The translations under genes and the position numbers were made by a program. 64,000 nucleotides of DNA, taken from Ustilaginoidea virens (Eukaryota > Ascomycota > Sordariomycetes > Hypocreales > Clavicipitaceae). The stretch is from NCBI RefSeq assembly GCF_000687475.1, contig NC_057317.1, positions 5,890,501 through 5,954,500 of the forward strand. The letters run 5' to 3'. Of the stretch, positions 22,057 through 33,385 are shown in pieces; positions within the stretch are counted from its first letter, which is position 1, and every line of letters begins with the position of its first letter. The notes beneath the pieces were generated by a model. It worked only from the letters and a program-made list of their open reading frames with translations. It had not been told where the DNA came from and did no database searches.

Positions 22057-22643
22057 GGGGGGGGGGAGAAATGAGAAGAGAAGCGAAAACAGGGCTGGCA
22101 GATGCCTCGTACCTTTGCCTCGACGACATTCCACCTCTCGCCGGTACGGGCGGCAAGCCCACTCCAAATCTCCTTTCGCATCGCCATGTATTCCCTGGCC
22201 AGCTGTTGCAGCTTCCTGATGTCCCAGTCGTCTGCCCCCTTGCGTTCCATCAGGCGCTCGTGGCGCTTGCGACAGGCATTCGCGCTTTTGGAAGGAAAGT
22301 GGGCGTCCTTGATCTGGCCCCAGTTGAGGCCTTGCATCCGCGCGGTGACGAGTTGGTTGTCGTCTTGGACGGTCCAGGCGCCAGAGGATGGGCGGTGCTG
22401 GGACGGCGGCAGGACGGCCGACGCCTCGGCGGCGTAGCCCGCGTATGAAGCTTGCTGCGCCGCCGGGGCCTGCAATGGCGCCGAGTCGGGCCCGGGGGGG
22501 ATGGCGTAATAGCTGGCGGGCACCTGGACGCGCTGCGCTTGCTGCTGGGCGTACAGAGGGGAGGCAGCCATGGCACTCGACAGTTGGTGGGTATAGTGGT
22601 GCTGATGGTGACCTCCACTTGTGCCGCGGTAATCTTTAGGCAT
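21461..22643 (-). CDS. Myb/SANT-like DNA-binding domain protein
   Basis: Two exons, 22643-22113 and 21961-21461, giving 343 residues; the 151-base GT-AG intron is phase 0 and joins WNVVEAK to CMSNGLKNLQSAARAA. The N-terminus is His/Gln/Ala/Pro-rich. A single Myb-like repeat spans about residues 89-133 (AWTVQDDNQLVTARMQGLNW, then a helix with SANACRKRHERLM), with the Trp spacing of SANT domains. The C-terminal half has DDDSGISGIGLTPVDEL and a Ser/Gly/Ala-rich tail, a layout found in a fungus-specific group of Myb-like proteins. It is probably a nuclear DNA-binding regulator; targets are unknown. The ATG at 22643 is first in frame after a T-rich leader. The intron carries a long compound microsatellite, which could vary between strains. 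Confidence 0.85.
22025..22066. repeat. compound (AT)n(AG)n(G)n microsatellite inside the Myb-gene intron
   Basis: About eight AT, then eight AG units, then a run of G. It lies wholly within the intron. Confidence 0.9.
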
Positions 22644-23658
22644 TATGTCTACTTTTTTAAGAGGAGGAAGAAGAAGCGCCTATGGCCGGCTGAACAATCA
22701 AAAGCAATGGGTATGCTGCGGAAGATGCGACCGGCAAAAGATCCTGCTTGGTGGAGACTTATCAATTAATGCAGCTCGACAGGGGCAAAAGAGATGTGGA
22801 GCGGCGCCATGCGCTTTCCAGCAGCGCAAGTCAGATCTCCGGACAAAAGAGGGCGAGAGAGGAGAGTAAAGGAAAAGGCGCCGGAAAAGGCGCAACGAAG
22901 GAATTCTTCCTGTAGTCGGAATAGGAGCCTTCACCCAGCGGCAGTGAATAGAGTCAGGTTGCTGTCGAGGAGGTGGGCTCTGCGAGACCGGCCGCGTGGA
23001 GAGCAAGAGTGAGTCTAATTGGGGAAAATAATGATAATAACAATAATAATAAAAAATAAAACCCAAAAGGAACAAGAACAGATCCAAACTGAAAAAACAA
23101 TTAGTCCCCGATCAAGTTAGGACGGGTGGCTCGGAGGAGAAGTCAATGAGCTTCGGTCTGGCCTCGAACAAAGGGAGACATGAAGCAGCTTTAAGATCTT
23201 GAGACGAGGTCAAGCTCGACCGGCCTGTCTGAGAAAAGATCAAGACCAATGCCGTGTTTGGCAGCTTTAGAGATGAAACCAGGTCAACGGGACGAAAAAC
23301 AAGGTGAAACTATGTCGCCATGTCCGAAACAGCGGCTTGTCAGGAAATGGCTCAAGGATATTGGCCCAGAGGAGAATCTGGGGGCGGATCGGCGGTTAAG
23401 GGCCAAAGATGCGGCGGCTATAAGGCTTCGGACCTGGGGCCGGTGGTATGTAACCCTGACTTGGGCAAAAAGGGAGAAGACCGGGGACAAACATAGCGGA
23501 AATGGAGGGCAAGGCAGGTAACACGAGCGGCGAGTTGCCAAGACGCCGTCCGAGAGGGAGCAGCTTTCGAGGCAAAGCTCTCGAGGCAGACGAAAGCGCA
23601 GGTTACCATGGCCGAGGACTCTGGAAAGAGGACCGAAAAACAGCCCGGAACAGTTATA

Positions 23659-23691
23659 AAAAAAAAAAAAAAGAAAAAAAAAAAAAAAAAA
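23659..23691. repeat. A-rich homopolymer tract
   Basis: Two A-runs of about 15 and 18 bases separated by a G, in intergenic DNA. Confidence 0.9.
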
Positions 23692-25952
23692 CCCGGCATA
23701 ATGGCCAAGCCTCTCGTCGCAGCTGCTGTAGGGCGACGAAGCCAGCTGTGGGCTCTGGAGTGAGCAGCCGATCGGAGATGGTGCTTCGATGCCACGGCAA
23801 ATTTGACGGCGACGAGCGCGGAATGCCAAAAGTAGCATTCCGGGACCTCATTATACATCCTCAATACTATCGAGTCTCGAAGCATGATAAAATTGGAAAC
23901 GCTCGGCGGCTGGAAATTGGAGGAGACGGATTAAGAAGACGGCACGCGGAGGTGAGTCAAGCGCATGGCGCACGGCGCATGGCACATATCGCAAATAGAC
24001 GATCCGCACCCGGCAAAAGGATTGGTGGCAAGGGCGGCAAGTGGGGTCGTGTAAACGCGGGAGCTTGTCGATAAGTCGTCTTGGTCGGTGGTTGCTGCAA
24101 GCCTACTCTGTAGATAAAGGCGATGATCATCGAATTTCTCCATGTTGGTCCTGAGTCTGGAGCCCCGACATTTTGAGAATTGTGGAGTCTAAGCTCGTGC
24201 CATGATCGGTGGATCCAGTGCTGGCTGCGTGTGGGCTGCAAGGAGATTGGCCGCCCGCAGGCGCGCGTCTACCAGGCCAGCCAAACAGGGAGCAAGACAC
24301 CAGCTGCAGAGCCCACCACTGCCCCAGCCCTCAATGCCCTTCGCTGTGGCCACAACTTGCGCAGAACAACTTGGCGAGAAGGACAGCTGCCATCAATGAC
24401 TTGTGTCGGGCTGCATACAAGACGACGCAGACGACGCAGATGGCTGGGCTAAAATTAGGCTGCGGGGTGCTGTGCTCCCCAGGCTGTTCCCGCTTGCGTG
24501 GCGGAGACGACGATTGCAACCCTCATCATCATCGACCCCTTTTGGATAAGCATCATCGATCCCTTGGATAGCCGCGCTAAGGGACATCTAGAATAGGGTT
24601 CGGCATCAGTCCGTCCGTCGCACATCGCCCCCTGGGGCCCCTGGGGGTTTTGGACGCCTGCTGCAGGGAATGGAATGCTGCCAAGTTTGGTGGAGGCAAA
24701 CTCGATTCGATCGCGCGGCAAACGGTCTGGCAGACGCGCACGCGAGCGCAGCATGTGCAGCATGGCAATTTCGGTGTAAAGGTAGGACATTTCGGCTCCA
24801 GATATAAAACCGCCCGTCTCTCGAGGTGTTGGCAGAAGGCCGACTTGGCCGTTCCCAAAGCTGCTGGCGGCAAACACGCAGAAAAAAGCAGAGCCGTCGC
24901 TCGACGCTGCGAACCCGTGGCTCATGTTTCGCACCAGCCATCACCGCCAACGCCACGACTGGCCCTGGACCTTGACCTTGACCTACAGTGCGAAACGAAA
25001 CTTTTGCCTCGTGTTTCCAGGCGAATGGTTTCTACCTGCTGGTTAAGGAGGTAGCGTAGCTGACTAATGACGGGGCAGAGACTGCTTGGCGAAGAAAAAA
25101 AAAAGGGCAAGTCTGATTTCAACCGATGCATCGTGCATGGCTGCTCTGCAAAAGATCACGAATCGACGGGTTTTTGACCGTCACGTCGGCATCGAACATG
25201 GTTGGGCTGCAGCGGTTAACCTTGGCGAGTTGTTTGGAGAAAAAGTTCCAAGGAAGTCGACATCCCGAGCTTGTTAACAAGTTGCTGTAAAATCTCGGGC
25301 AGCTCTGTGTCAGCATGAGCCAGGACTTGACCAATGGTGGATGAACCTGGACGCCGCGTCTTCTTGGCAGGTCTTGGCGCAACATGACATCGACGTTGCC
25401 AAGTACCGAGTACTCTGGAGCCTGTACGGAGTACGCATCCTACATGTACACGGCTTTGAATTTGACCCAGGCCTACCGCAGCGAGCTCAATGCACAAGGT
25501 ACCTCTTGTCGATTCCTGACCGCAGGTTAATGGTACCCCGCAGGAGTCGACGCTCCCTCCTGCCTTGCCCCATTTTCAGACACGCAGCAACAATTTTTTT
25601 TTTTTTTTCGGCACAACAGCGTAACCTGTACGTCCGTACGGAGCACTATTTGCCAATCTCGAGTACAACGTACCGCAGCGCATGAGAAATAACTGGCGCA
25701 ACGATAAAACGAAAAAGGCAGCAAAACTTGATCGTGACCATCTTGGATCTGGCAGGGAGGTGGAGGAAGCACTCCGTACGGAGTAGTTCCTGCCTATTCT
25801 GACCCCCTCCACCCCATTTTTCTTTTTTACTCACCCGCTGCCAGCTGCCAGCTGCCAGCTGGTGCTGGTGCCCCCTTGGCCCCCATCGCTAGCTCCATTG
25901 GCGGATCCTCTCCGCGGAAAAGAATAAACCAGCCCCAGCGACGCATTTCCCC

Positions 25953-25958
25953 CACGTG
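25953..25958. promoter_or_regulatory. CACGTG E-box, distal
   Basis: Perfect CACGTG about 1.46 kb before the phosphate transporter ATG. CACGTG is the core site of the Pho4/NUC-1 bHLH regulators of phosphate genes. At this distance a role is uncertain. Confidence 0.25.
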
Positions 25959-26773
25959 CAACCATCGCTGGAGCAGGACGAGACGACAGAAAAGTTCAAA
26001 CATGACAAGGAAGCCCTTCACGCTTACGTACCTACGGAGCACCCCGTCCTCTACTGTCCTCTATTCTGCACTACTTTATTGCAACACTTTACTGAGAATG
26101 CGCTAGGGCAGGCTCGAGTCGAAGGCTAATACAGCCCGAAACCCACCTCCAGCAGCTCCGTACTCCGTACCTAGCAGGTGTTTTCATCAACGTTCTGAAC
26201 ACATTGGTCCGTCTCGCCATGCTGGGTGCGCTAATTCATCCACCTCATCAATTTCATCATCGACCAGACAGGCGCTCGCGATTAAGCAATGGTCAAACAC
26301 GAAGCCTGTAAGCGGCGGCACGGCATGTCACCTTGGGGCATGGTGCACCGGATGGCTGAACCTTGTTTGCGCCGAGATGGAGCTCCGAAACCCAAACCAG
26401 GTTTCAATAAATATTGAATCGATGGGACCGAAATAGGAGTGTGTTTCCTCCCGCAAAGGCTCAGGCAACCCGCGGAGTCCTGGCGAATCCTGGCTGCAAC
26501 CGGACGGAGCATCCAATCCAGGACAAGTTCAATCAATGGCCCATGAGCTGGCCCAGAGCTGGCCCGTGGACCTCTGTCGAACGGCAGCCGTTGTCATGTG
26601 CAGCCCGACCCCGCCGCTCGGTCTGTTGCGCAAGCTAGATCAGACAATCAATGCAGGCTATCGAGTGCTTATACTCCGTGCTCCGCATGGTCCACGCGGA
26701 CCCTGCTTTGTCGAAGGCTTTACTCCGTATGCTGCGTGGTTTCCAAGCTTCGAAGAAGGGGTTCGCGCTCGCC

Positions 26774-26779
26774 CACGTG
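26774..26779. promoter_or_regulatory. CACGTG E-box upstream of the phosphate transporter
   Basis: Perfect CACGTG (context GCCCACGTGTGAG) about 640 bases before the ATG. It is a plausible binding site for a Pho4/NUC-1-type factor, matching the expected phosphate-starvation control of this transporter family. Not tested. Confidence 0.4.
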
Positions 26780-26816
26780 TGAGGTTTGCTGATTGTGATA
26801 GGCAAGCCAACCCAAG

Positions 26817-26866
26817 GCTTGGCTGGTGGCTGGTGGCTGGCGGCTGGTGGCTGGTGGCTGGTGGCC
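26817..26866. repeat. GGCTGGT tandem repeat
   Basis: About seven 7-base units (one GGCTGGC variant) in the upstream region of the phosphate transporter. Confidence 0.85.
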
Positions 26867-27421
26867 AGACCCGCCATCTGCCCCAGCGCCTTCTTCCTCT
26901 TCACCATTGATATTGATTGACGATTGACGATTGACTGATTGACACGCAGACTACACACACCCCCCGCCCCGCCGCGGTTAAGCTTACAGCCAGATGGATT
27001 CGATAGGTTAACCTTGACAAGGGAATCCAGCCGCCAAATGGCCATCGAATCAATGCCGGCATCTGAAGCATGTACCACTCGAAACATCACCCAAAAGGAG
27101 TGGTCTCGGTCGTTCCTGTGGGGTTTGGCCAGCTCCAGTTCCGTGTTGGAGGAGGAGTGCAGCCAAAGCTGGCGAGGGGGGGGGGGGGAGGAGGGGGAGG
27201 AAATAAAAAAAGGAAAAAGGGAAAAATCGCAGTCAGGCCATCCCAATCCCTGCGGCGGCATTGTCTTGACCAAAGTCGATGATGCACTGCAGGGGCATAA
27301 AAGGCCACCAGTTCCCAGTCACTACCACAGCAGGGTGCTAAGAGCTCCGGCGGCAAACGGTTCAACCAGAGGAACCGGGACCCTTGCATCCTCCTCGACA
27401 GGCTGCTCGCACGTTGCTACC

Positions 27422-29472
27422 ATGGCCTACCTTCACCAATACGACTACATCTTCGCCATTGGCACCTTCTTCGCCCTTCTTGATGCGTTCAACAATGGAG
27501 CCAGTAAGTCGGCAGCCAGAGCCATGGCATCCTCTGTCTGTCAACCAGCCAGTCCGCTGACCAGGCCAACCCCTAGATGATGTCGCCAACGCTTGGGCGA
27601 CCAGCGTCTCGTCGAGATCAATCTCCTACCGACAGGCCATGGTGTTCGGCACCGTCTTCGAGATGCTCGGCGCCATCACTGTTGGTGCCCGCACGGCCGA
27701 CACCATCAAAAACGGCATCATTCCCAACTCGGCCTTCAAGGACAATGCCGGCGTCCAAATGCTAGCCTTCACCTGCGCTCTCGCTGCCGCTTCCTCGTGG
27801 GTCATGTGGTGCACTCGTCACTCTGCCCACGTCTCGTCGACGTACTCGCTCATCTCCGCCGTCGCTGGCGTCGGCGTCGCCACCGTTGGCGCCTCGGGAG
27901 TCCAGTGGGGTTGGAACAATGGGAAGGGTCTCGGTGCCATCTTTGCCGGTCTGGGCATGGCTCCCGTCATCTCCGGCGGCTTTGCTGCCGCCATCTTCCT
28001 GTTGATCAAGTTTGTGGTCCACATTCGCAAGAATCCCGTCCCCTGGGCCGTCTACACTTCCCCCTTCTTCTTCCTCATTGCCGGCACCGTCTGCACCCTT
28101 TCCATCGTCTACAAGGGCTCGCCCAACCTGGGTCTCAGCAAGAAGCCTGGCTGGTACATTGCCGCCGTCACCCTGGGAACCGGAGGCGGCATTGCCATCC
28201 TGGCAGCCATCTTCTTCGTTCCCTTTGTCCACGCCAAGGTCATCAAGAAGGACCCCACGATCAAGTGGTGGATGGTGTTTTACGGTCCCGCCCTGTTCAA
28301 AAGGCCGGCCCCGGAGCACGCCGAGCGTGCCAATGTCCCCAACTACGCCGTGGTTCAGCACAACGCGGAAGACGACGCCGACGGCGACGACTCAGCATCC
28401 GATTCTCCCAAGCTGGCTGCCAAGGACGAATCCGGCAAGGAGCATGGCATTCTGGCCACCAAGGCTCACAGAGCAGAGAAGAGCCTTGCCAACCTCGAGG
28501 GGTCGCAAAAGTCGTACAAGGAGCTTGTTGCCGAGGGCGAGGCTCGATTCCACGCCAGGCTCCTCAAGAAGCGGGGTCCTCTCGGTTGGGCCATGCGAAC
28601 GCTACGCGACAACCCCATGGGCGCTGGCCAGATATACGAGTTCCACAACATGAAGATGCTCGCCAAGCGGATCCCGGCCCTGATTGTCTGCGGCGCCCTG
28701 TACGGTCTCCATTACGACATCCACGCCGCCCAGACGGGCATCGAGGGCACCCCCGAGGGGGAGCGCATGAAGCGCGTGTACGCCGCCGCCAAGAAGTACC
28801 CCAACGAGGTTGAGCACACCTACTCGTTTGTCCAGATCTTGACCGCCTGCACCGCGTCGTTCGCCCACGGCGCCAACGACATTGGCAACTCGGTGGGTCC
28901 CTGGGCCGTCATCTACGGAGCCTGGAGCACGGGCAATGCCGCCAAGGCCAAGGCTCCTGTCGATGTCTGGCAGCTGGCCGTCTTGTCCGCCACCATTTCC
29001 CTCGGGCTCATCACCTATGGGTACAACATAATGAAGGGTAAGCGAGCAGCAGCAGCGGCGGCGGCGGCGGCGGCGGTATCAAACTTTTTCACTTCACTTT
29101 CCTCCCATGTTTTTGGCCTTTTTTTTGGGCCTTTTTTTTTCTTTCCCTTTCCCTCTTAACCATGTATAAATGCTAACGCATCATGCAGTCATGGGCAACA
29201 AGATTACCTACCACTCCCCCAGCCGCGGCAGCTCCATGGAAATGGGGGCGGCCATCACGGTCCTCGTCTTTTCGCAGTACTCTCTCCCCGTCTCCACCTC
29301 CATGTGCATTACCGGTGCCACAGTTGGCGTGGGCCTCTGCAACGGCACTCTCAAGGCCGTCAACTTCCAGCGGGTCGGGCTGCTCGTCTTATCCTGGTTC
29401 ATGACTATACCGATAGCGGGCACTCTCGGAGGGGTCCTGATGGGACTGTTCCTCAACGCCCCCAAGTTTTGA
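27422..29472 (+). CDS. sodium/phosphate symporter, PHO-4/Pho89 family (PiT)
   Basis: Three exons: 27422-27503, 27577-29037 and 29189-29472, giving 608 residues. Members are plasma-membrane high-affinity phosphate carriers, usually Na+-coupled and induced by phosphate limitation. Both family signature repeats are seen: DAFNNGANDVANAWATSV near residue 22, spanning intron 1, and FAHGANDIGNSVGPWAV near residue 450. About ten to twelve hydrophobic spans are split by a large hydrophilic cytosolic loop (about 255-400, with acidic EDDADGDDSASDSP). The C-terminal exon repeats the fold (FSQYSLPVSTSMCITGA). Both introns are GT-AG; intron 1 splits Asn in GANDVAN and intron 2 splits Val in KVMGNK. Intron 2 carries a GCA/GCG repeat. 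The upstream CACGTG suits NUC-1/Pho4 control. The Neurospora relative is called pho-4; I leave the symbol blank because orthology was not tested. Confidence 0.93.
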
Positions 29473-30034
29473 GCAGGGCTTGTATAACGGTGGAGTAGTC
29501 AATGTATCGAGTTTGTTTTATAAGTTGCATGCGATATATCTAAAAGCAAAGCATTTAAATGCGGCCGCATGGAAGACGCAGCGGTTGAAATAGACATGAG
29601 TTATGAGGGCATGGAATTGTAGTTGATTTGGAAAAGTGGCTGGCTTGATCCATGTGCATCCATGAAATTGAACGTCGTCACCGTCAATCTCGCATCCGTG
29701 GCATGCGGGTCTAGGCTCGTATATCATTTGGAGGCCTGCCACTCATCAATCTCCGCCTCTTTCATTTGCTCTTGACCGTTGTATAAGTCATATTACATTC
29801 AAGCAAATGATGCAAAACAGCGTCAGGTTAAACTTGCTCTAGATCAAACTTCAACCACGGACTTTTTTCCCAATCCTTTTTCCCTATGTACAATTTGAAC
29901 TGGTTGGTGTATGTACATCTCAGTCGTCCTGTATGACATCAACTCCCTATTGACAACCGCCTTTATCAACGCCATTTCGAAAACCAACCCCCGTATCAAC
30001 CCCGCGTGACTGGACTGTCGACTTCCGCCCGTGG
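29473..30034. other. convergent intergenic region
   Basis: 562 bases between the 3' ends of the phosphate transporter and the secreted 10-Cys gene. It should hold both 3' UTRs. No gene or repeat recognised. Confidence 0.5.
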
Positions 30035-30787
30035 TCAGGTCTCCAACATGGGCCGAATTGGCTTGTTTGAACATCTGACCAGGTTTTCTTCGAATCCAAG
30101 GTCGCCAAACTGAGCGAATCCGAAAGACTTGAAACCGCCCAGGCAAGGAGTCTGCTTCAATTGTTGACCGTACAAGTTGTCCCACACGGCAGGGTAAGGG
30201 CTCACGTAGCCTGGAGGATTCTGATATATAGCAAAGGGCGACTTTTGTCGGTAAAACTGCTCCATCCTGCATCTGAGCCGCGGGAGGTTCCTGGCGTAGA
30301 TGTTGGTGCTGATAGTCCAGCATTTGTTCCTGATGTTAACGGGCAAATACAGGAAGTCGGTGTGGGCGCACACGGCCTCCTTAAAGGCGACGAGGCCGGG
30401 ATGAGACCTGGTTATGTCCTTGTCGTTGTAGTACGTGCACCCGAGCCCCTCTGTGGGAAAGGGAAGCCCGTCAAAGATGTACTTGCAGGCGGCTTCGACG
30501 TGATGCCGCTCGTTGGGGACGTAACCGTCCTTGTTGAGCCAACTGCGCTGGCACTCGGGGTTGAGAACGTCTGCACACACTCTCGCGAGGGTGTGTACTT
30601 TCCAGCTGAGGGTTTCGCAGGTGATGGTCCCCCCATCTTTACCTGGGTACATACCATCGACGCCAGAATCATTGTCATTATCGGGGGCTCTAGATTCCAA
30701 ACCGCCTGGGGATACGTCCTCTTCAACGTGGTCTGTGGGTGCCGCGGCCGCGGCTGCGACGAGCCAAAGCAGAGATGAGGCGCGCAT
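30035..30787 (-). CDS. secreted protein with ten cysteines, unknown function
   Basis: 250 residues, intronless. MRASSLLWLVAAAAAAP is a clear secretion signal, followed by an acidic low-complexity segment (DNDNDSGVDGMYPGKDGG) up to about residue 55. The folded part (about 57-245) has ten cysteines (ITCETL, RVCADV, PECQRS, AACKYI, LGCTYY, AVCAHT, NKCWTI, LRCRME, TPCLGG, VRCSNK), enough for five disulphides, and is rich in Tyr, Asn and Phe. I recognise no named domain. No GPI signal or membrane span is seen. The ATG at 30787 starts the signal peptide, supporting it. Coding status is well supported by the signal and even cysteine number. An effector, wall or extracellular enzyme-like role is possible but only inferred from secretion. 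Confidence 0.7.
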   Translation of the reverse strand: MRASSLLWLVAAAAAAPTDHVEEDVSPGGLESRAPDNDNDSGVDGMYPGKDGGTITCETLSWKVHTLARVCADVLNPECQRSWLNKDGYVPNERHHVEAACKYIFDGLPFPTEGLGCTYYNDKDITRSHPGLVAFKEAVCAHTDFLYLPVNIRNKCWTISTNIYARNLPRLRCRMEQFYRQKSPFAIYQNPPGYVSPYPAVWDNLYGQQLKQTPCLGGFKSFGFAQFGDLGFEENLVRCSNKPIRPMLET

Positions 30788-32876
30788 GGCTGGGGGAGAA
30801 AAAGGGCTGGAGGATCTTGTGCTGCAGCCGGCTGGGAGACTCTTTTGCTTGCTTTGAGAGGATGAGTGCAGGGGGGGATGCGGGATGATGGGGGGAGGTC
30901 AAGTCTTGTATTTGTATTTCGTGGTGATGCAGCGTGCGATGGGGTTGCTGACCTGGCTTCGGGTTGATGGTTGGACGAGGGTCAAGGTAGCTTACGGCTC
31001 GTGGGCGGGCGGATGCCTCTGCGCGTCGCACAGTAATAAGTGAAGCTGGTATACTTGAAGGCTGATGAAGATATTCCGGAGGCGACAGGGTTCTTTCTGG
31101 ACGTTTGCCAGGCGGAGCACAGCATGACTCGTGGGCTTGGTGACGGGACCAGGTAGAGCTGAGGTAGAGCTGACGAAGACTGCGACTTGGCGAGGTGATG
31201 CTGCGAGGGACGGAAGATGGGACCAGCCCGACTTTACTAATGCCGCATTTTGATTTTCTGCAATGGGTCGTATTGTGCGTCTTGGTGTGCAGTCTTACTA
31301 CTCTTTCGCTCCACAAGATGCTGCTGCGTCAAGATCTTTTTTTTTTTGTCTACGGAGGACGCGGGCTACGGCTTTTACGCAGACCAACAGCAAGGGCGGC
31401 CGTGTCGTGAAGCTTGCCGTACTGGATCACGGGCTTGACCATTGGGCCGCGCATATGCTTTGCCGGGAGGGGAGGGCGGGAAGGAGGGAACGGCATTGAA
31501 AGGGCGGGCATCGGAGGCTGGACCCCGGAGTTTGGCGCCTGCATAATATTGAGATGCCTATAGACCAGGAGCCCTCTCGATACTGGGTGGGAAATAGCCG
31601 GCGACGGCTTGGCGCCAGGCGCAGCACGGCCTTTCATGCGTACGCTGGCGTCGGCCGTGCACGCGATTTCCGGGCACCCGGGATTGCTGTCCGGCAGCTC
31701 GTCGATGTGCTGATACCGAATGCGCTATTTTCGGCAGCAAATCTGACTGTGCTGCCGACCTGGAAACGTTGGCTGCGCTCACGGGATGTGTAGTACAGCC
31801 CTATGGGCGTCTGGCTGGCAAGCATCCCGCGTGGCGCTCGCGGCTGAGGCAGCGTCTGCCGGCAAGTCGGCTCGTAAGCCTTAGTAATACCACGGGGTTT
31901 TGCGCGTAGGCGGGCCACTGGCGAGGCTTGCACTGGACGGCTGCTTGGCTGTGGCTCCCTGATGGCTGGCTGGGTGCGATTCTGGAGGCGAATGGGGGAT
32001 GTCTTGGTTTGGCGAGGCCGAGCGCGCGACGTGTCTAGGCATGCCGAGGGCTTTTGGAGGCAGGGCAGGCAAGCAGACAAAGACTTCCGTCAGCCGGGTT
32101 GTCAGCCGGGCTGCGAAGCTCGGCTTGCCTCTGCCGCACGGAGAGTGCGACGCCGCGCCAAACCGCGGCTGCCGGGCCCCGGCTGCCGCGAGCTTTGACG
32201 ATTCGCTGCCTGGGGGAACCATGCCCGCGAGATATTCCTGCGAGGCAAATTTCTGCCGCGCCAGCCGGCCGAGAGCAACCGAGTGGAGACGGGGCCTGGC
32301 AGCTCGCCCGGGGTTAGTTGCCGGGGTTAGTAAAGGGGTTCGGCAGCACGCGCGATTACTCAGAGACGCGGGCGCCAACCTAGCCTTACGTGCAGTCTGC
32401 TGCTAGAAATAGGCTTGCCTGACGGTCGGCGCACAATGGCGTTTTTTTTTTTGACCCCTTGGCGGAATGGAGGCCCAACTGACAGGAACCCAACCCGTGG
32501 ACTTGGTGCCCCATGTCGCGGTTGATGTCTTGGTCGGGCGATGAGGCTGCGATGGCTGTTGTGGCGGCTGTTGGATTCGGCGACGTCAGGGATCGCGGCG
32601 GTGCAGGATGCATCCGCCACGTGTTTCGCAAGTCGGTCGTGCTACGAGCTCTTTTTGTTAGTGCAAGAAGATGTTGACGACGCCAATGCCAAAGGCACGC
32701 TTGGAAGGCGGTTGTAGCTCGGGGGCGCAGGGAAGCTAGCTACTGTATCTGCCAACAATAGTGACAGTGGCCTTGGCGGCTAAAGTATCAAGAAGCAGCA
32801 CCAGAGGGTCAAACATTTATTAAGGACAGAAAAGCCACCAGCAGCCAGACTCTATTCCTAGGTAAGGCCCAGAGGC

Positions 32877-33100
32877 GTTTTGGCGCACAGAATTGGCGCA
32901 TACATACTGGCACCTTACCAGAATTAGTAAGGATCTGCAACATAATTTCATGGAAGCGTCCCAGAACACCATAAACCCTGTTCACAATGTATCGCGCTAG
33001 CAGGGGCCGCTTACTTGCCCTGTAAAAGGAATAGTTGCCAATAAAATGCGCCAATTTGGCGCACAACAACAGTACGCCTGTGCGCCAAATCATTTGGCGT
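32877..33100. repeat. cluster of TTTGGCGC / GCGCCAA inverted motifs
   Basis: At least six copies of (T)TTGGCGC or its complement in about 220 bases, including the near-palindrome TGCGCCAATTTGGCGCA near 33,047. It may be the remains of a small inverted-repeat element. Confidence 0.5.
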
Positions 33101-33267
33101 AATGGCTAAAATGGGCGTCTAGGCTGGCGTAAAGGATATCGACAGTACAAGTTTATATCCCCACTTACTTCATAAGTCCTTTGTATCGAGGTCTGTATGC
33201 CAACGCCTCGATTGGATCTGGGCCTAAGAAGGGGGGGGGGGCGGAGGGTTCAGCCCGTCGTGCATGC

Positions 33268-33385
33268 TCAGATCCACAGCGCACAAATGGCCGAAAAACG
33301 CGCTGTTGGCTAATTCCAACAATGGCATCCTTATCCTTACGGCAAACGCGAGCCTGTCGACAGCGGCGATATCCTTCAACAGCGG
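33268..33385. repeat. dispersed repeat, copy B
   Basis: Starts TCAGATCCACAGCGCACAAA and matches copy A at 20,677-20,800 in order and spacing with scattered differences; same orientation. Confidence 0.65.

Larger units (their letters stand above)
22644..27421. other. 4.8-kb intergenic region
   Basis: No supported gene. It contains an A-rich run (23,659-23,691), a CCAGCTG-type repeat (25,840-25,863), seven or more TACGGAGTA-type motifs (25.4-26.73 kb), a GGCTGGT repeat (26,817-26,866), a long G-run (about 27,178-27,191) and two CACGTG boxes. Frames of 90-212 codons on both strands are low-complexity or start on non-ATG codons. The right part is the promoter region of the phosphate transporter. 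A missed multi-exon gene cannot be excluded. Confidence 0.45.

Noticed and set aside
27593..28813. 406-codon forward frame in another phase
   Set aside because: Arg/His-rich out-of-phase shadow of the phosphate transporter exon 2.
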